Shown here in pieces: positions 14,115 through 16,060 of a stretch of 16,060 bases of DNA. Numbering within the stretch: the first letter of the stretch is position 1; the number at the start of each line of letters is the position of its first letter. A program made the translations under genes and the position numbers. This stretch comes from Oscillospiraceae bacterium. GTDB lineage: Bacteria; Bacillota; Clostridia; Oscillospirales; Oscillospiraceae. The notes beneath the pieces are model-generated. The model searched no databases and had not been told where the DNA came from. It worked only from the letters and a program-made list of their open reading frames with translations. The stretch is taken from NCBI GenBank assembly GCA_012513005.1, contig JAAZCZ010000104.1, forward strand, positions 1 to 16,060. The letters run 5' to 3'.

Positions 14115-15980
14115 ATGAAAAAGATTTTATCACTGGTTCTTGCACTTTGCATGATCCTTGCTCTTGCTGCCTGCGGCACCGCGACAACGCCCGCAGACCC
14201 CGGCAAGGCAACAGATCCCCCTGCAACCGAGGCACCCGCAGCAGTAGCCGGCGGAACACTCGCTGCCTGCATAGGCTCTGAGCCCGACACAATTGACCCG
14301 GCACTAAACTCCGCAGTTGACGGTGCTACACTCATTATCCACCTCTTCTCCGGTCTTGCTAAGTGGACGCAGGACGAGAGCGGAAAGTTTGTCTTAGTTG
14401 CTGACGCTGCTGAGGAGCTTTCTAAGGGTGTATTAAACGATGACGGCACAGTCACCTACACCTACAAGCTGCGCGAGGGCTTAAAGTGGTCCGACGGCAA
14501 GCCCGTAACCGCTGCTGACTTCGTTTTTGCTTGGAACAGAGCAGCTTCCGCTGCACTTGCTGCCGACTACGGCTACATGTTTGAGATAGTTGACGGCTAC
14601 GACAAGGTTGCCGAGGCTGACGATGACGGCAAGCCTGTTAACCCCGATGCTAAGTTAAACGCCAAGGCTGTTGACGAGCGCACAATTGAAGTTACAATTT
14701 CTAACCAGGTTTTCTACTGGGATGAGCTTTTGGCATTCCCGGTGTACTTCCCCGTCCGCGAAGATGTTGTTGCTGACGAGAAGTGGGCAACAGACCCCAA
14801 GACCTATGTCTCCAACGGACCCTTCAAGATGACCGGCTGGGAGCACGACAGCTTAATCACACTCGAGAAGAACGAAAACTATGTTGACGCTGAAAAAATC
14901 ACCGTTGACAAGCTTGAGTTCTATCTCTCCAACGACCCCAACAACATGGTCGCAAACTTTGAGAACAACACATGGCAGTTTATTGACGATGTGCCCACAA
15001 ACAGCATGGACGCTCTTAAGGAAAAGTATCCCGATGAGTATCAGGTTGTCGGCCAAATCGGCACATACTATGTCTGCTGGAATGTGAACAAGGACATTCT
15101 GCCCGCAAACACAACACTTAAGGGCGAAGAGGCAGAGGCTGCAAGAGCCGAGATTCGCAATGCCCTTTCACTTATTATTGACCGTAACTACATCGTAAAA
15201 GAGATTGGTAAAGCAGGTCAGGTTCCCGCTCCCTCCTTTGTTGCAATGGGCATGAAAAACCCCGACGGCACTGAGTTCTATCAGACCGCCGGAAGCAACA
15301 AGGACTTTGACGGCTACTACAATGTGGCAGTTGAGGCCTTTGAGAAGAACTATGAGTCCGCTATTGAGACACTCAAAAAGTACTACAGCTTTGATGAAGC
15401 TGCAAAGAAGTTCACAGACTTCCCGACAATGACATATCTCTACAACACAAGCCCCGGTCACGCTGCAATCGGTGAATATATCCAGAGCGCATTTGCAGCT
15501 ATCGGCATCACAATGAACCTGGAGAACCAGGAGTGGAACACCTTCCTTAACACACGTAAGAAGGGCGAGTACACACTTGCCCGTAACGGCTGGGTTGCAG
15601 ACTACACAGACCCCATCTGCTTCCTTGATATGTGGACCTCCGGCTCCGGCAACAACGATGTTCAGTTCGGTAAGGACGCACATAAAGACCTTGCAATGTA
15701 TGACCTCGATTTATCTGAGCTTGGCTTTGATGATGTCAAGGTAAAGGGCGGCACTTGGGCCGAGACCTATGATGTGCTTATAGCCAAAATCAAGGCTTGC
15801 ACAGACACAGAGCTTCGCTTTAAGCTCATGCACATTGCAGAGGATATGCTGATGAGCACCGGTGCAATCACACCGATTTACTACTACACAGATACCTTTA
15901 TGATAAACAAGAATGTTCAGGGCTTCTTTGCTAACCCCCTGGGCTACAAGTACTTCATGTACTGCAAAATGGCAGGCTAA
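14115..15980 (+). CDS. oppA: Peptide ABC transporter substrate-binding lipoprotein, OppA type
   Basis: A 621-residue extracellular binding protein (SBP_bac_5 family) that captures peptides and delivers them to OppBC. It has a lipoprotein signal with lipobox LAAC and Cys20, then a Thr/Pro/Ala-rich tether (about residues 21-45). The mature fold begins with GGTLAACIGSEPDTIDPALNSAVDGATLI, followed by YKLREGLKWSDGKPVTAADF and SNGPFKMTGWEHDSLI, all typical. It is longer than many OppA proteins (about 540), within family range. An AAAGGAG ribosome site 6 bases before the ATG is the strongest in the operon. Codon use differs from the neighbours, with mostly AAC, GAC, AAG and TAC, as in highly expressed genes. 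It is the last gene of the operon and ends at a strong terminator. Oligopeptide specificity is inferred from family resemblance. Confidence 0.93.
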   Translation: MKKILSLVLALCMILALAACGTATTPADPGKATDPPATEAPAAVAGGTLAACIGSEPDTIDPALNSAVDGATLIIHLFSGLAKWTQDESGKFVLVADAAEELSKGVLNDDGTVTYTYKLREGLKWSDGKPVTAADFVFAWNRAASAALAADYGYMFEIVDGYDKVAEADDDGKPVNPDAKLNAKAVDERTIEVTISNQVFYWDELLAFPVYFPVREDVVADEKWATDPKTYVSNGPFKMTGWEHDSLITLEKNENYVDAEKITVDKLEFYLSNDPNNMVANFENNTWQFIDDVPTNSMDALKEKYPDEYQVVGQIGTYYVCWNVNKDILPANTTLKGEEAEAARAEIRNALSLIIDRNYIVKEIGKAGQVPAPSFVAMGMKNPDGTEFYQTAGSNKDFDGYYNVAVEAFEKNYESAIETLKKYYSFDEAAKKFTDFPTMTYLYNTSPGHAAIGEYIQSAFAAIGITMNLENQEWNTFLNTRKKGEYTLARNGWVADYTDPICFLDMWTSGSGNNDVQFGKDAHKDLAMYDLDLSELGFDDVKVKGGTWAETYDVLIAKIKACTDTELRFKLMHIAEDMLMSTGAITPIYYYTDTFMINKNVQGFFANPLGYKYFMYCKMAG

Positions 15981-16018
15981 ACACATATTAGCCTAAACAT
16001 TAGTTCACGCTAAAGTTT
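15974..16018 (+). repeat. Two inverted repeats just after oppA
   Basis: AGGCTAA (15974-15980, including the stop codon) pairs with TTAGCCT (15988-15994) around a seven-base loop. A second imperfect pair, AAAC-TTAG against CTAA-GTTT, spans about 15995-16018. Both lie directly before the terminator hairpin, giving three consecutive stem-loops at the end of the transcript that could protect it from 3' exonucleases. Confidence 0.5.
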
Positions 16019-16019
16019 G

Positions 16020-16053
16020 GCGGGTGCAGATTTTCTGCACCCGCTTTTCTTTT
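16020..16053 (+). terminator. Rho-independent terminator of the opp operon
   Basis: A perfect 11-bp stem, GCGGGTGCAGA (16020-16030) with TCTGCACCCGC (16034-16044), with a three-base TTT loop, followed by TTTTCTTTT. This is the strongest terminator in the window. Confidence 0.95.
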
Positions 16054-16060
16054 GTACAAA

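Noticed and set aside
15168..15683. A 171-residue minus-strand frame opposite oppA
   Set aside because: Antisense to oppA, Cys/Val-rich as expected from the reverse of its biased codons, with no recognisable domain.
1..16060. Search for CRISPR arrays, insertion sequences, attachment sites, toxin-antitoxin pairs and defence genes
   Set aside because: No spaced direct repeats, transposase motifs or known defence domains were seen on either strand.

Overview
The window looks like chromosomal DNA of a Gram-positive anaerobe of the class Clostridia (Bacillota). The clues are Bacillota-type families (a BofA-like protein, a YitT-family membrane protein, a COG2509 flavoprotein), AAGGAGG-like ribosome binding sites, some GTG/TTG starts, two lipoprotein signals of the Gram-positive kind, and a second type II topoisomerase with motifs I recall from gut Clostridia. 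Genus cannot be set from the sequence alone. I see no insertion sequence, phage gene, CRISPR array or plasmid function.

Layout. Everything left of about 9165 is on the minus strand and everything right of about 9371 is on the plus strand. Reading leftward from the divergence point, a strong promoter (9238-9266) precedes a closely packed run of five genes: parE-like (7179-9164), parC-like (4881-7124), yitT-like (3972-4838), a LUD-domain protein (3339-3935) and a lipoprotein with a transglutaminase-like fold (2224-3309). Next comes a tRNA-Gly(GCC) with its own promoter and terminator, then a second short operon with a strong promoter (1997-2025): a COG2509 FAD-dependent dehydrogenase (544-1935) and the first 165 codons of uvrB, which runs off the left edge.

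Reading rightward, a small bofA-like gene (9371-9628) has an extended -10 promoter and a clear terminator. A 373-base gap follows, holding a consensus-like promoter (9841-9869) and two dyad-symmetric sites. Then comes a complete oligopeptide/dipeptide ABC importer in the order permease (oppB), permease (oppC), ATPase (oppD), ATPase (oppF), lipoprotein binding protein (oppA), closed by a perfect 11-bp terminator hairpin at 16020-16053. The two ATPases drive transport through the two permeases, and the lipid-anchored OppA captures peptide outside the membrane. A 12-pair stem-loop between oppF and oppA and the different codon use of oppA suggest that the binding protein is made in excess.

Most of the window is ordinary housekeeping and nutrient uptake. 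I did not find a convincing new system. The most interesting points are the divergent ParE/ParC pair with altered motifs (including Ala at the quinolone-contact Ser position), the transglutaminase-like lipoprotein whose expected catalytic Cys is Ser, and the dyad-symmetric site in the opp leader.
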